Shown here: positions 1 through 12,482 of the stretch, piece after piece | Numbering within the stretch: the stretch's first letter is position 1 | Layout of the letters: every line of letters starts with the position of its first letter | Assembly: GCA_034687125.1 (NCBI GenBank) | Contig: JAQGBZ010000287.1 | Location: 1 to 64,000 of the forward strand | Length of the DNA: 64,000 nt | Direction: 5' to 3' | Source of the DNA: Neelides folsomi | Lineage: Eukaryota > Arthropoda > Collembola > Neelipleona > Neelidae | Position numbers and translations under genes: made by a program | Notes under the pieces: model-generated | The model's database searches: none | The model's input: only the letters and a program-made list of their open reading frames with translations | What the model was told of the DNA's origin: nothing

Positions 1-1391
1 TTGGCTTCTTGGACGCTTGGGACACGCGATTTCTCCAAAAGAATTTTAAAATTCTTAAGGGTCCTTACAAATACTAGTTGTTTAGTATCTAGTTCGAAAT
101 TAAGTTCACTTTCTCCGCTTGAAGACATTTTAAAGTTAAATTTCAAATTAAAAGAAACTCGAATAGAATTACTACAATTTTAAGATTTATAATCCTAAAT
201 GCTGCCGCATTTTGAATTTGAAGTGTTAACTCCAAAATGCCAAGTGACACCTTCAAAGTGATAGTGTAATGTTATTCATATATTTCCGCTTTAACACTAA
301 AACTTTTCACTAAACCTTCTTTTAATTATTATACCAAATAACCCTGTTCATATACTTTGTAATGCAATTAAAAAATTTTCAAATCAATGATTCCTTTTGA
401 TCAGAGTGATCATACAATAACGGATTAATGAATTTCGCTGTATTAAATTGAAATTATAATGATTTTCAATTTCAATTATATAACGAGAATAATAAATAAT
501 TCTGCATTTAAATCTTGTAGCATATTTTATTTGACATTTTACAATAGATAGCCAAACTTTTATTAAGCGATAATTATAATCAATAAATTGCATATTCAAA
601 ATAATGAAAAATATATTTAAGATTGCGGAATTTTAACACGAATAAATTTACTGTTTAGGGTTAAAACTGCAATCCATAGACATTAAAACTGAAATAAAAA
701 TAATATTTTAAATGTTTTGAAATTTGATTTGGCATAAAAACGTTTTCATAAAATAAAAATACCAGAAGTTAATTAATTGTTCAACTTAGAATTTATGCAC
801 ATAAGCCGAATAGTGTACCGTATTTATATCATGAATTATACTTGTAAATTAGGTATATAGTTTTAAACAAGTTTTATTACCGATTTTAAGCTATTTTTTT
901 ATTTCATTTTCTCAGATAAAAAAAAGATATCAAAAACAAAATTATTAGTAATGACGATAAAGAAAACGACCCGGATAAAGAAACCGCAGCGAAAAATCTC
1001 TTAATATATCATTTAGCTATGAATTTGTGTTGAATTTAAATGATCCAATATTATCAGTTTGCATTAATCTACCAACATAAACTTTTAGGATACGAATCGT
1101 TAATACATAGTCATTTTATGATATAAAATACAAAGTGAATATAGTTGTACGAAACGTCAAAATTTGAACGTCAAAATTTGGTCCTTACGGGTCACTTTAA
1201 CATATGTTTATATAGGACAACAACATATTCATTAAAAAATTTTTTAATAAGTTTAATAGATTCTTAATTAAATACCTATAATTTTTCCGAATGCAATGTA
1301 TTAATGCCAATTATCAATGTAAATTATCAATTAATTGATCATTAAGTCTATTGAATCCCGATGTTAAAAGTTTAAACTTTTATTTAACTAG
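1..1391. other. AT-rich intergenic stretch, no gene seen
   Basis: Nothing with coding character is visible apart from a 60-codon open frame at positions 1-183, which resembles no family I know and begins at the window edge. The rest is AT-rich with dense stops in all frames. A short direct repeat of the unit AACGTCAAAATTTG lies near 1155-1180. Confidence 0.5.
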
Positions 1392-1598
1392 TTAAATGAC
1401 ATTAACCTTTAATAGGAATGATTGTTCAGGCAGGCAGGTTGACGATGTTGAAGGCTTTTCCTCAACTTTTTCAACAGGAATTTCTTTGTTTATTTCTTCT
1501 GGGAGAATTTTATTTTGGGGTATGATTTTATCTAACTTTTTCTGTTTACACGTGCGTTTATTATGATCAGCTTCGTTACAAATTGAGCAATTGAGCAT
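1392..1598 (-). CDS. Small CCHC zinc-knuckle ORF, probably a transposon remnant
   Basis: The first 15 residues contain a perfect zinc knuckle, C-x2-C-x4-H-x4-C, with the core CSICNEADHNKRTC. The N-K-R-T-C ending is typical of the knuckle at the C-terminus of MuDR/MULE-type transposases, although many nucleic-acid-binding proteins also carry one. The rest is charged (Lys/Glu) with a Ser/Thr-rich patch. At 68 residues it could be a leftover transposase tail, a small independent protein or a terminal exon. No neighbour supports any of these, and a degenerate MULE transposase elsewhere in the window (about 42.3-42.7 kb) makes the transposon reading plausible. Confidence 0.35.
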   Translation of the reverse strand: MLNCSICNEADHNKRTCKQKKLDKIIPQNKILPEEINKEIPVEKVEEKPSTSSTCLPEQSFLLKVNVI

Positions 1599-2053
1599 TT
1601 TCTAAATAAACTCTTTTTTAAAGATTGAAAATAAAAACTCTATAAAATAAAGTATTTTATACAAAGATGGTCAAATGAGGTAAATCAGGCCAAAAGTATG
1701 AATTTCTATTGAGAGATGACTTAAAATATTTTCTACGTCCTTTTATGTTCATAAAATTTATCATTTCATGTTCATGCAAGATTATTAAGAGATATTATCT
1801 CATTCATCATTTATAATTTATATTATTAATATATGCTCTGACAATTAAGTTTGAGCATTTATCATCTAATCAAATGCAAAGCATGTCACAAAATAAACGT
1901 TTTGACTTTAATATTAATCATAATTTATACGAATTTATGTCACATATTACACAAGGATCCTCTACACACAGGTTCGCTCGATTATTGGTGTCATAAATAT
2001 GACGCGCCTGGTCTTCACCTCGTTTTTTCGCTCTAAGTATCATGGTCAGGGTA

Positions 2054-2375
2054 TAGATGTTGGGCTCAAAACGGGCAACAACGGGCAACCATTGCCCGAA
2101 AAGAGGCAATGGTTGCCCTATTTCGGGAAATGGCTGAATTTTATCGGGCTATGGTTGCCCGAAAAGTGGCAATGCTTGCCCTAAAACGGGCAATGTCCTC
2201 TAAAATGGGCTACATTGCCCGAAACGGGCAGGTTGCCCGCGAGAATTTTTAAACAAGGGGCAACGATAGCCCGCTGTAAAATAAACACAGCCCGCTTATA
2301 AATAAATTTTCCCGATCAAAGTCCATGACGCGGGCCTGTTTCGGGCAATCATTGCCCGTTTTCGGGCAATGATTT
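2054..2375. repeat. Cluster of palindromic CGGGCAAT / ATTGCCCG motifs
   Basis: About 320 bp holds many copies of the 7-8 bp words CGGGCAA and TTGCCCG in both orientations, often paired as short inverted repeats (for example around 2085-2120 and 2340-2372). GC is well above the flanks. Short frames inside are by-products of the repeat. The layout resembles the GGCAATTGCC elements at 41.4 and 47.7 kb but with a different core word, so it may be a related MITE-like family. Confidence 0.6.
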
Positions 2376-2419
2376 GTTTCTTTGTTAAAACCCAAGTCGC
2401 TCATTTTCTTATCGGCTCA

Positions 2420-2892
2420 TTTGCAAACATTGAGGTGTTTACTCCCAAGTCCCACACATAACTTGGAAGCTCTGTCTCGATCCCGACTTGAGGAATATTC
2501 TCCCCATTTCCCATCCATCTTCCCTTCGACTTCACGCCGAACATTGTGCGCCGACCTCACCGAACCCGCCGTACTTACCGCCATTACGCCAGCAGGGTTC
2601 ATCATTAAACCATAAACCAAACCCAGCTTTCAATATTTTAATTATTTTTTTACTTTATTGGACCCGTTCTATTGTTGAGGAAATTAATAAAATTTTCAAA
2701 AGTGACGAGCTTGTCCCAATGCGTGTAAACAGTTTGGTTCACAACGAAGTCCACGCCTTGGGCCGTCACGTGCGAATGGAGATTTTGGCCAACAGGCAGA
2801 TCGCTTACGAGCGGAATTTCCATTTCCTCCAAATGTTCCTTCGACCCAATTCCAGACTGCATTAAAAGCTGGGACGTTTCATAATCAGCCAT
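2420..2892 (-). pseudogene. GMC oxidoreductase (glucose-dehydrogenase-like) fragment
   Basis: Reading from 2892, the frame contains SQLLMQSGIGSKEHLEEM followed by LVSDLPVGQNLHSH. This is the signature of FAD-dependent GMC oxidoreductases (usual form: SQLLMLSGIGPKEHLEE...LPVGQNL), here with HSH where HDH or QDH is usual. The frame continues for about 80 residues, and a second frame at 2620-2417 could continue it after a splice or frameshift. Family members are about 600 residues. The N-terminal FAD-binding half and the C-terminal catalytic His region are not found nearby, so this is a decayed copy or an isolated exon. Confidence 0.5.
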
Positions 2893-2899
2893 AACTTAT

Positions 2900-3535
2900 T
2901 GAATACATTAATCAAATATTCTTACAATCGGCAATTACATATTCTATGATTACTAAAATAAGAACAATAACTTTATTTTTTAAATTACATGTCGTTAGCC
3001 AATATAAACTTCCTCAGTTTAGCGTGATCTTTAAGCATAACAATTGACATCAGTACTTTTTAACACTGAACATAAACTACAATTTATTTGTGCATTTATA
3101 AGAAAATTGTAAAGAAAACTTTGAGCTTTTATTATCTTCAACTTTTGTTTAGATTTGAAAATAGTCTAGAGAACTTATGCAACGGGAAAAACATACAAGA
3201 ATTTTAAAGTTTAAATTCATTAACCTTGTTGATTTCAGCACTTGTTGAGAGAAAATTGAATTCTGATGGATGCCATCTAGATTCTCCATTCTTAGGTTAT
3301 TTAACGTAAGAATAAATAAATGCACATGTATTAATTTTAAAATGTTTAATAATTTTATTCAAAATTTAATGAGCATGATTTTGTAATTTTTTACATAGGA
3401 GTAATAACAATGAAGAAGTATGACATGGGAGAGATGCAAAAATTGTATGAAAATAACAAATAAAAAGTTATAAGCTAAAACTTAATTAAAAGTAAATCCC
3501 ATTAGTAGTCTTTTTTTTCCTTTGTAATCCAATTC
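2900..3535. other. AT-rich spacer without a gene
   Basis: No open frame of coding character is seen on either strand. The last 60 bp hold the presumed 3' end of the polycystin gene transcribed leftward. Confidence 0.5.
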
Positions 3536-6500
3536 CTAAATGATCTCAGAAGCACTTGGGGCTTCCACAACTTCAATTTTCGAGTTTTTCTCCATCCATT
3601 GGTCAAGGTTTCCCTCGATGTCTTTCAATTTCTTTTTAAACATATTTTTCCGCACAATTTTGAGATTCTGAGCAAAATCTTTGTAAACCTGGGCGTCTTC
3701 GCCCGTAAAGATCAAGTTCTTCTTGGTCTTAATGAAATTAATGGTCTTCAACCGCATTTGATCCAAAATGGACTCATCGACAGTGATTTTGAATGATTTG
3801 CGAATCCTCTTCAATTTCTCACTTTTGCTCCTCATGCAATAGCCGGAGCCTTTGAGGATGGTGTTGATATAAGTCTTCATCTCCACCATCCGCTTCATCT
3901 CTTGTTGACTTAAACATTCTCGGAGAAACGCCTTTGTCATTTCTCTCATCTTCTTAAGCCTCAGTGGGGGAATGTCGCATTTGTCTGTCGCCTTGTGTTT
4001 CCTCTCTTTCTTAATGTGATTTACGATCCAGTCGAAGAGGAATCCAATTGGGCTAAACCAATTTTTCTTCTCTTTGGCAATTTGCTTCGCTTCTTGGAAT
4101 CCAATTACGACCAAAGCGATAAATACATTTAAACTGATAATCGCGAGGAGAAAACCAAATGTGAAGAAAAAAACCGGCCCAATAATTCTATGAGTTGTGT
4201 TTAAGTCTTCATAAAAATCGAAGAACGTGAGCTTGACAAATAAACAACAAAGTTAAAGTAAACGTCTTAAATTTGCTAAATTGCATTGATTCGCATTGAT
4301 TTGCTAAATTAGCAAATCAATACTAATTAAGTAAATATAATGTCGTTTACTTATAATTGAATCTGTATGATTAAATGACATTACCTCATATACAAGAGTC
4401 CCCAAAGACCTTAAGAAATTTTGAAATCCGGGTAAAGAAGATCCAAAGAAAATTGTTCCGGCTCCAGCAAAAGCACATAGAAAAATGAACATCATGGAGA
4501 CAAAAGCACTGAGGAATTTGAAACTAATTTGCAGAGCCGTCGTCGTCGTGTAAAATCTCTCATTGGTGAAAACCAGGAGCCGAATGATCTTGAGATTGCA
4601 AAGGCAAAGTGTAAAAGCAATTAAATAATTCTCAGTTTCATGCCACCAGGCGCTGACTTGCAAGTTGAGAAATTCATGATTGGTCAAAGTATAAAATTTC
4701 TTTAGGAGATTCGAATACACGATGGAACTCGTGATTGAAACTCCGATGACCGATGAAGCCGAGAGGATGATGCAAGGATCCGCCCATGTCCAGAAGAACA
4801 CCAAAAAGGAAAACCCGTACACTTTATACATCATTTTCATATTGAGAACGCAAATGATCAGAAGACAGAAGACAACAATGGAAATTGTTAAAAAGCATAA
4901 GACGATGATGATCAAAATAATGTTCTCATTGGGATAGGCAAGGAACGTTGAGTAGATTTTTGAATCCGTGTGAAAAGACCCAACTTCAATTTGCTCGACC
5001 AAGAACGTGGAAACGAAGTAAAGGTTGATAGACGGAATCGACGTTTGAAACTCAATAAAAATGGCCCGGGTTTGGGAATCAATCCAAGAGTTCTCCTTCA
5101 ATTCGGAGAGAACTTGGAGAGAATTTTCGCGAAAATTTTGTTGGTTGGGCGTTGGGCCGAGATTGGCGATGTAGCCGCCGCCGCCGTGTTCCGTTTCAAC
5201 CCCTCGCATCCGAATACTCCAAGTTTGAGATGAAGTTTGGTAAACCCATGGATTATTATCTCCGTTTAAAATCCATCCTGGAGGCTCGTAGGTTTTTCTT
5301 TCCTTGGTCAAATAATCAACTTTGCATTGGCCCTTTTCCCTTGTGCAATTTACTATTGATAAGCAAAGGGGAAACGTTAGAGAGATCATTTGCATATATT
5401 TACGGATTCCTTTGAAGTGGATGGAAATTTCCAAATCCGCTTACTCTTTTCGATATTCCGAATTTGCCGAATTCTCGGAAGTCCGACTAAAATTGAATTG
5501 ATGTCATTGAGGTAAATGGGATCGTATTTGCTCCGCTTGATTGGTTTTCCGTTGTAGTACTTATCCGGATATATTTTAGGAACAAATACTTTTTCCATAT
5601 ATTCATAAAACCTAAAATATTTCAGGATTTTAAATATGTATGGGAAATGTCTCTATTCTTTCTATTTCTGATAGGACTCATAGTGTCATAATAGGTATGT
5701 ATGTATCATCAATGTATTTGCTATATGTACATTAAATAGTACGTACGAATATTAAAATAAAATATTTACTAACATCTCAGTATTTTTAATATTTCCCCAT
5801 GCATTTAGGTATTTAAGATGCTCCGGTAGCAGCATGAAATTCTCTTGAATATTTCGTATCCCGTAATAGCTCTATTAGAAAGAAAAAACAATAGTTTATA
5901 GTTAAAAGCATTAACTTGGTTAATTAAAAAGTTAATTATTAATTATTTAACTTAAAAAGTTTTACCTGTCTGGTATCATAGTAATGAGCAATTATGGAGA
6001 GGCTCACGTTCAAAAGAATGTAAAGCAATATTACAAAAAATGTTCTTTTCTTTTCTGCTCTCCTCCTTTCGTTGATTTTATGCATCTGGATTCATAGATT
6101 TCATTCATAGATTATAAAACTATTAAAGCATATTTTATTTAAATGATTATGTACAGGGTGGGCCATAAGTATCTTTCTTTTTTATATGATTGTATATTTT
6201 AAAAAGAAAGATATTTATGGCCCACCCTATATATCTTATTAAATCTATGTAAAAATAACAAAAAGTTAAATATTCATTAATTTATTTTACAAATGCTTCA
6301 TAGCTGCTCATTGGTGGATGACTTAGATTTGGAATAAACACGACATATTTGAATTTAGGAAATTTTTCTAAATCAGTTCTTCCATTATTAAACAGAATTT
6401 GGAATCTCTCTTCGTCACTCTTCTTATAACCCTATAATTAACAATTGCAATCACAATTTAATTTAATTTCTATAAAAGATCATTGTTCCATTACAAATGT

Positions 6501-9037
6501 TATCTATATTTATACCATAACATATTGTTATATATTTTATATTATTATTATTACTTTATAAAATGTAGCAATTGCCAATGAAAAGATAAGTGACCGAATG
6601 GGAGGAATGATCAATAGTGTAAAAATGGTCATTTCAAAAGCTTGAGCAAAAAAACTCTTGCTCCTCAAACTTCCCATTTGAATCCCATAAAGAATTGAGA
6701 AATAAGCAAAGAGGAAAATGAAGCAAATGGCCCCGATCCAAGCGATGATTCTGAACCACCATGGGAGAAGACAACGCTTTTCGAAAGGATGCATAAGGAA
6801 AATCTCAATGTAAACTTTGTGATGGATTGGTTTCCCAATGGCCGTCACATTCTCGTTCACTCTGAACGATTCCATGGGCGTATCGTTGAAATGGATAAAT
6901 TTCTCAAGCTCGGCAATGTTCTTCTTCGTAATTGGAGCCATCTTATTGATTTTCTTATATTTTTCGATTTCTGAACTCACGAAGTCATTTACATTAACTG
7001 TTGGGTCATTTGAAATAAACGCTTCGGGATTTTTTCTTCGAATTGAGTCAATTACAATCGCACGTTTGAAACTTTCTTGGGTCGAATCTTAATTGACAAA
7101 AGGGGATTTGAATGGATTTAATTTCATTATTTTGCAAATTGACATATTAAAGATGTTTATTGCAAATCCTGTACAGATAGTAAATATTTCAATATAAATT
7201 AAATTAAATTTTTTTACCAAATTTATTCGGACGTGAAACTGCATGAACAAACTCAAGTGGTTCTGGACAATTATACTCAGGTCTGATAGCATGACCTTTT
7301 GTGTCATTATCGATCCAACTTTCAACCGGACCCATGTCAGTTGCAGGGAGGTCAAAGGTGTTTCTTACTGATATATCGTCATTCGTTGCGGGAGTTCTTA
7401 TGATCGTGAGAAACTCTGCGTTCTTATTTGGATTGAAAAGCATTTCCTCTCTGATGTATCTCCCATCTTTTAATCCAGAATGAGTTTTCCAAATAACCAA
7501 TGTTGGAATGAATCGTTCTCTTATGTTCCTATTTGTGAATTGGTATTAACAAAAATACTTATTAGTATTTAGTAATTTTATTTTAAAATTGCAAAAAAAT
7601 AAAATTGATAATTGGCAATGAAGGAAACCTAAATAGAAAAGTGAACACTAGTGTGACAACTAACACAAATCCAGCAACTTTGAGTCTTACGAAGAACTTC
7701 AAAAAAGAATAAGTATAGGCTCCAATTTCAATTGAACTTGCTAGTTAATAAAATTAATAATAATTACCATAATTAATAATTATACTGAAAACTTCAATTT
7801 TGAAATGGACTTTATAAAGGTTAAATGATTAAATGTTAAATGACAATTTTACTTAAGTCGTTGAGAGGGATTCCATGAAACATTATGTTAGCGAGACATT
7901 GAGCTAACAAATCTATCAAAATAGAATTAATTCAACAATCATGTATCAAATGATGTATGGATAATACAAATCAATATTTAATGTATATATGTACATGAAA
8001 AATATATTATTTATATGTATTATGTGGTTGGGTTTCTGAACCTAAAAACACACAAGCTAATCGTTGACATCTTGTAAAATTGGAAATGGGCGGAGGAGTT
8101 AAGATGCTTATCCATGAAGTGCTCTCGATGATCTCCTCAATGAAAACTTCTTTAAAAACTCTTTTCCAGCTCGAAATATCACTATTGGTTGCTGCTGGAA
8201 TTGTCAAAACCAAAGTTCCATCCAAACCACACATGAGAGTTCTCACATAAAATATTTTCTCTTCGTTTCTTTCGAGGTCTTGAATAACAATCTTATTACA
8301 ACGCCTTTGTTTAAAAATAATCGATCGTTTATTAAAAATGAATTTTCATACGGTTTCGTATCAGATAGGATAAGCTTTAAGTGTATGATAAAATGTTAAT
8401 TGAGTGTTTTAGGATGAATAATGAATAGATCACCAAGATGGTTGACTCCCTGTATTATCATGCCAAATCCGAATTCTTTCAATCTTCCCAAGATCAATCT
8501 TTGATGAAATGAGAAATGTGTCAATTCCTGCTCTTGCAAAAATATTGAGAGAATCATCTTTAAGAACATAAGGCTATTAAATAGAAAATGTTAGTTAAAA
8601 CAGTTAATTAAAAAGTTAATTACATAATTGTTAATTAAATAATTTGTAAATGATTTTAATTTTTATTGTAAAATCAATAAAAATTTTGCATAATTCTACT
8701 TTGCTTTTTTCTTTTGCTCCATATATTTCTAATGAAACATTTGATGTTGTTCCACTAAAGAATAAAGGGCTTGTATAGACAGACACAAGATAGTAAAGAG
8801 ATTTGATGTCTTCTTTTTTGAAATCCGTACAAACTGTGACCCCTGAGTGATTCCTTCGATCTCTTTTATCGAAAAAATAGCAAACGAAAAGAAGGAGTAA
8901 ATAAAGCAAGAGAAGTGTAAAAATGATGGTGGGAATTAAAGGATGGTTTTCGATTCTCTCTAATTCTCGGAATGTTTCGTCTGCAAGAAGAACCGGCCTA
9001 ACTCCAACAGGAGATGATCGAGATGAAATATTCGGCT
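3536..9037 (-). CDS. Polycystin-1-like membrane protein (PLAT + PKD channel domain)
   Basis: This multi-exon gene reads leftward, and the domain order is that of polycystin-1-like proteins. It begins with a first membrane segment (8890-8940), then a PLAT domain over three exons (8850-8220; IRIWHDNTG is the hallmark core). The conserved PKD1 block ISNFTRCQRLACV follows near 8050, then membrane segments at about 7900, 7620-7740 and 6550-6790 (LPWWFRIIAWIG). Next come LPRIRQIRN near 5480 and the extracellular polycystin domain with HGGGGYIANLG near 5170. The six-helix channel block (4390-4950) precedes a last helix (SLNVFIALVVIGFQEA) and a basic cytoplasmic tail ending at 3536. Such proteins form cation-channel or mechanosensory complexes with PKD2-type subunits in sensory cilia. 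Introns are about 50-150 bp, for example GTAAAT...ATAG at about 5400-5356. The exon at 9037 opens at an acceptor, and no start codon or large ectodomain was found upstream, where COQ3 begins within 140 bp. The N-terminus is therefore missing, very short, or lies beyond COQ3. Confidence 0.8.
6152..6231. mobile_element. 80-bp hairpin MITE (copy A)
   Basis: The two arms are near-perfect inverted repeats: CAGGGTGGGCCATAAGTATC on the left and its complement ending GGCCCACCCTA on the right, separated by a few bases. It is flanked by TA. It lies in an intron of the polycystin gene. Two more copies are at 17987 and 46454. TA flanks and the GGGTGGNCCATAAGT end suggest a Tc1/mariner-derived non-autonomous element. 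Confidence 0.75.
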
Positions 9038-9178
9038 AAATATTAATATTATTTATATTAAAATAAAATTACAATAAATATTCAATGCAAATAAAATTTT
9101 CATTTTGCTAATGTAGATGTATGTATTTATGTAATATAACAGTTATATTTAATCAGACTTTGTTTATAATTTTGCGCA

Positions 9179-10283
9179 TTAATTTTTAACTGCGTGAAGA
9201 GCATAATTGATAGGAGTTGGTTGGGCCCAAAACCATTTGTTGTTTAAAGGATTGTAACACATACCATGGATTAACTTGGTTTCACAATTATTGGCACTGA
9301 GGATGTTGGTGAGTTCTTCAGGAGTTATGAACTTGTTCCAATCATGAGTTCCTCGTGGAACAATATTCAAAAGATTCTCGGCAATGACGATAGCTCCAGC
9401 CCAACTTAAACTCGTTCGATTAATCGTTGTCAAAAACATAGATCCGTTTGACTAAAAAACAACAATTTCACATTAGATATTCCTGACAATTTAGTGAGAT
9501 AACCATAGTAGATACATTAAATGTATTAGTGAATAGCTTAAAGTTATGAAAGTTATAAACATAAGAGTATTTTTTATTTAAACTTACATTTAAAAGACTT
9601 ATGGCCAATTTTAAAAAAGTTGGTGAATCTTTGACGTGTTCGATCACTTCGGAAGAAACAATTGCATCAAATTTCTTTTCTGGATTATTCTGGACGAAAT
9701 CTTCAATTGTAGAATGAACATATTTGACTCGATCCTTAATATTTGTTTTTAAATGTGCTTCTGCGATGGCGATGCTTTCCTCGGCAGCGTCAATTCCAGT
9801 GACCTTCGCTCCAAGTCTCGCTAACGGCTCGGTCAAAATTCCTCCACCACAGCCAACATCAAGGATTGAAATATTTCTTAAAGGACTTGCATCTTCTGAT
9901 GTGATTTTTCCAGTATTTACAAATCCTCTTGTGATGAATGGAACCCTAAATGAAATATATTAAATCTTTTAAACATGTTTAAATGTTATATTGAATATAT
10001 CAAACCTTAATAAGTTCATTGAGTGAAGAGCTTTAAATTCTCCATTTGGATTCCACCATTGTTGAGCCATTTTACGGAATTTGTCAACTTCCTCGTCCAC
10101 AACTGTGGTTGACATCCTTGAAAATGTTTAATCATTTCGTTAATAATTTAAGTAACAGTGTATTAAACTTATTATAGAATAATAAAATAGATATAATTGG
10201 AATTAAAAATCTCACTGTAATGTTGATCCATAGAAAGATTTCTGCAGCAGAGTGACTTGCCGTAGTGGAATAGATTTCAACAT
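9179..10283 (-). CDS. COQ3: Ubiquinone biosynthesis O-methyltransferase COQ3
   Basis: A SAM-dependent methyltransferase that catalyses both O-methylation steps of ubiquinone synthesis in the mitochondrial matrix. Four exons (10283-10216, 10116-10006, 9945-9588, 9451-9179) join in frame to 269 residues. The N-terminus is basic and hydroxylated, fitting a mitochondrial targeting peptide. KFRKMAQQWWNPNGEFKALH is the COQ3/UbiG signature. The SAM-binding motif I is LDVGCGGGILTEPLARLGA, followed by the acidic GIDA of motif II, and SSEVIEHVKD follows as in UbiG. The C-terminal part carries GTHDWNKFITPEEL, also typical. The start is the only ATG before the targeting sequence. It is divergent from CCDC12, 580 bp away, so the two may share a promoter. 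Confidence 0.93.
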
Positions 10284-10862
10284 TTTAATCGCAATTTTGA
10301 CTATGATTATGATTGTGTAAATGGGTAAATGAGTTTTACGATGACATGTGGCAATGCCTATAGAATCGATCAAATACTTTCATAAACACATATCACATTA
10401 ATAAGACAATGCTTATTTAATTAAAGATCCTGAATTTATTGACACAATCAATCTTATTCGCGAGGAAATTTAAGCGAGTGAAAAATCGAAATGACTTGGC
10501 TTTATGTAGCCACTGGACTATGAGTGATGTGAAGGGCATTGTGAAACTTTCAGTTAGGCTAATGTAAAGATACTGCGAAAAGTCGAAGCAAGTTTACTGG
10601 GAGCATTATTTGGGAGAAAAGGAAAAGAGCAAAAGAGAATTGATTCTCTAATTGTTAATTTAATTTTAAATATAATTAATTTTTAAAAGTCTTTGAATTA
10701 TCTTTAAAGTACTTGAAAAATAGTTAATCGTACTTTATATCGCACTTTTATAAGTAAGTGATTCACTATTTCCTTTATTTGAGATTCGTAATTATTGTTG
10801 GCCAAAAAATTACAATAAAAGCATATTGTTAATTCATTGATTTTTTTTGCAAATTTTCAGAA
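10284..10862. promoter_or_regulatory. Shared intergenic region of COQ3 and CCDC12
   Basis: The 579 bp between two divergently transcribed housekeeping genes contain no open frame of note. The arrangement suggests a bidirectional promoter, but no TATA box or other motif was identified with confidence. The final bases before CCDC12 (TTTTTTTGCAAATTTTCAG) look like a 3' splice site, so a 5' UTR intron is possible. Confidence 0.4.
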
Positions 10863-11604
10863 ATGAGTGAAGAAACAGAGAATGTTCTTCAACCGACGAA
10901 GGGGAAAGATGCAGTTGGACAATTGGAAGAGGAGTCGAAGAAAAGAAAAGAGCGTCTTAAAGCCATGAGACAAAAACTTAGCGGGATGGAAGATGGAGAA
11001 GATGCTTCCGCAATCAGAAAAATTGACCTCCCTCTTCCTAAGTAAGTTCAACAAATGAATTAAAATTTTCTGTTTGTGACTGTAAATTGTTATAAAAAAG
11101 TTCATATTTTCATATATATAAAGGATTGTTTTTATTGTGGCTATCAATTTAATAACGTCTCACATTTTTATAGGCCTGCATTTAGAAGTTATAAACCTCA
11201 AGATGAAGCTTTGAAAGAATCGAGCAAACCCATTGTTAAGCCAATTGAAATAGAAAGCGAAGTCATTGACACAATCGAACAAGGAAATGTCAAAACATTG
11301 ATTGATGAAGTGGTAATACTCCTTTTTACATAATATGATATTAAATATTTCAATCTTATATTGGATATTACAAGTTACAGTTTCCATTTTAACCATGTCT
11401 TTATTGATAAAATAGGAATTGACAAATTTGGCTCCCCGAAAGCCCGACTGGGACCTGAAACGTGATGTCGCCAATAAGCTGGCCAAATTAGAAAGGAGGA
11501 CACAGAAGGCGATAACTGAACTCATTTTAGATAGACTTAAAGATTCCAAAGATCTTGAATCTTTAGTCGAAGTTTCAACATCTAATTCCAAACTTGTAAA
11601 GTAG
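10863..11604 (+). CDS. CCDC12: CCDC12 / Cwf18 spliceosome-associated protein
   Basis: A small nuclear coiled-coil protein of the cwf18 family, associated with the activated spliceosome (NTC/Prp19-related). Three exons (10863-11041, 11174-11312, 11416-11604) join in frame to 168 residues, close to the human length of 166. The N-terminal third is a charged helix (EEESKKRKERLKAMRQKL). The family motif PAFRSYKPQDEALK follows at residues 61-74, and LAPRKPDWDLKRDVANKLAK with KLERRTQKAITELI gives the conserved C-terminal block. Donor and acceptor sites are canonical. Confidence 0.93.
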
Positions 11605-12200
11605 ACATTCATATCAATTGATTTATGCAGTAAGCTTTGCGTAAATCGTTAACTTTTTCATTTATTTACTATAAAGTGTGTATTGATATAACATATAGTA
11701 CTGTATTAGTTTTATACAGATTTACAATTATAAATGAAACTAAAACAAAGTTACGATAATTTTTAATACCTCTATTAGTTTTAACATTAAACTTATTTAT
11801 TCAAAAAATTTTGTTTAGGGATGTTTAACTTTTAAACTATCATGAAATTCTCTAATTTAAATATTACTTTAAAATTATTTTACCACATGTATTTTTATAA
11901 ATGTTCATTTTTCTAAGAATTAATTCTAAGTCTTATTATGTGACATTATATTATAATAATATCATACGTAATAAAATATGCAAATAATAAATAAACAATA
12001 AAAACTAACATATTTCAATGCATAACTTTCAGTATGTCACTGTATTTCAATTTTTAACTTATTCATTAAAAATATTTAAAATAGTTGCGAGTAAGATTGA
12101 AATTAATTTTTCATAACATTTATTATTTATTAAAAAAAGTACGCAATTTCATCTTTAAATTTATTTAGAATTAATACTTAATTAATTAAAAATCTCAAGT
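11605..12200. other. AT-rich spacer without a gene
   Basis: Very AT-rich, with stops in all frames. Nothing recognisable. Confidence 0.5.
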
Positions 12201-12202
12201 TT

Positions 12203-12482
12203 AATGGGAACGAATTTTCAGTTTCCGACTATCCACAAAGTTCCGGAGAAATTGTTCCAAGTAATACATATAATGTAATTGAGAATTATGAAAATCCAAA
12301 AGTGGTCGAAGATTCAATAATGAACGGTTTAATATCTTCACAACCTTATGAGCCAGAAATTTTACTCAAAAACTTGTGGAGGAATCAACCCAAAAATGTT
12401 CCCAAATTATTTCAATCTCTATTTGGACTCTCCTACTCAAACTTCTGGAATAAACTTCATAAAGGAACAAATAAGAGTTAAA
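12203..12482 (+). CDS. Possible terminal exon of an unrecognised gene
   Basis: A continuous open frame of about 93 codons ends in TAA at 12482 and is preceded by a good acceptor (ATTTTCAG near 12221). It stands out from the very AT-rich surroundings by its balanced composition. The C-terminal stretch LWRNQPKNVPKLFQSLFGL looks protein-like. There is no ATG near its start and no obvious upstream exon in the 600 bp before it. I do not recognise the family. It may be a last exon, or a remnant of a lost gene. Confidence 0.35.
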
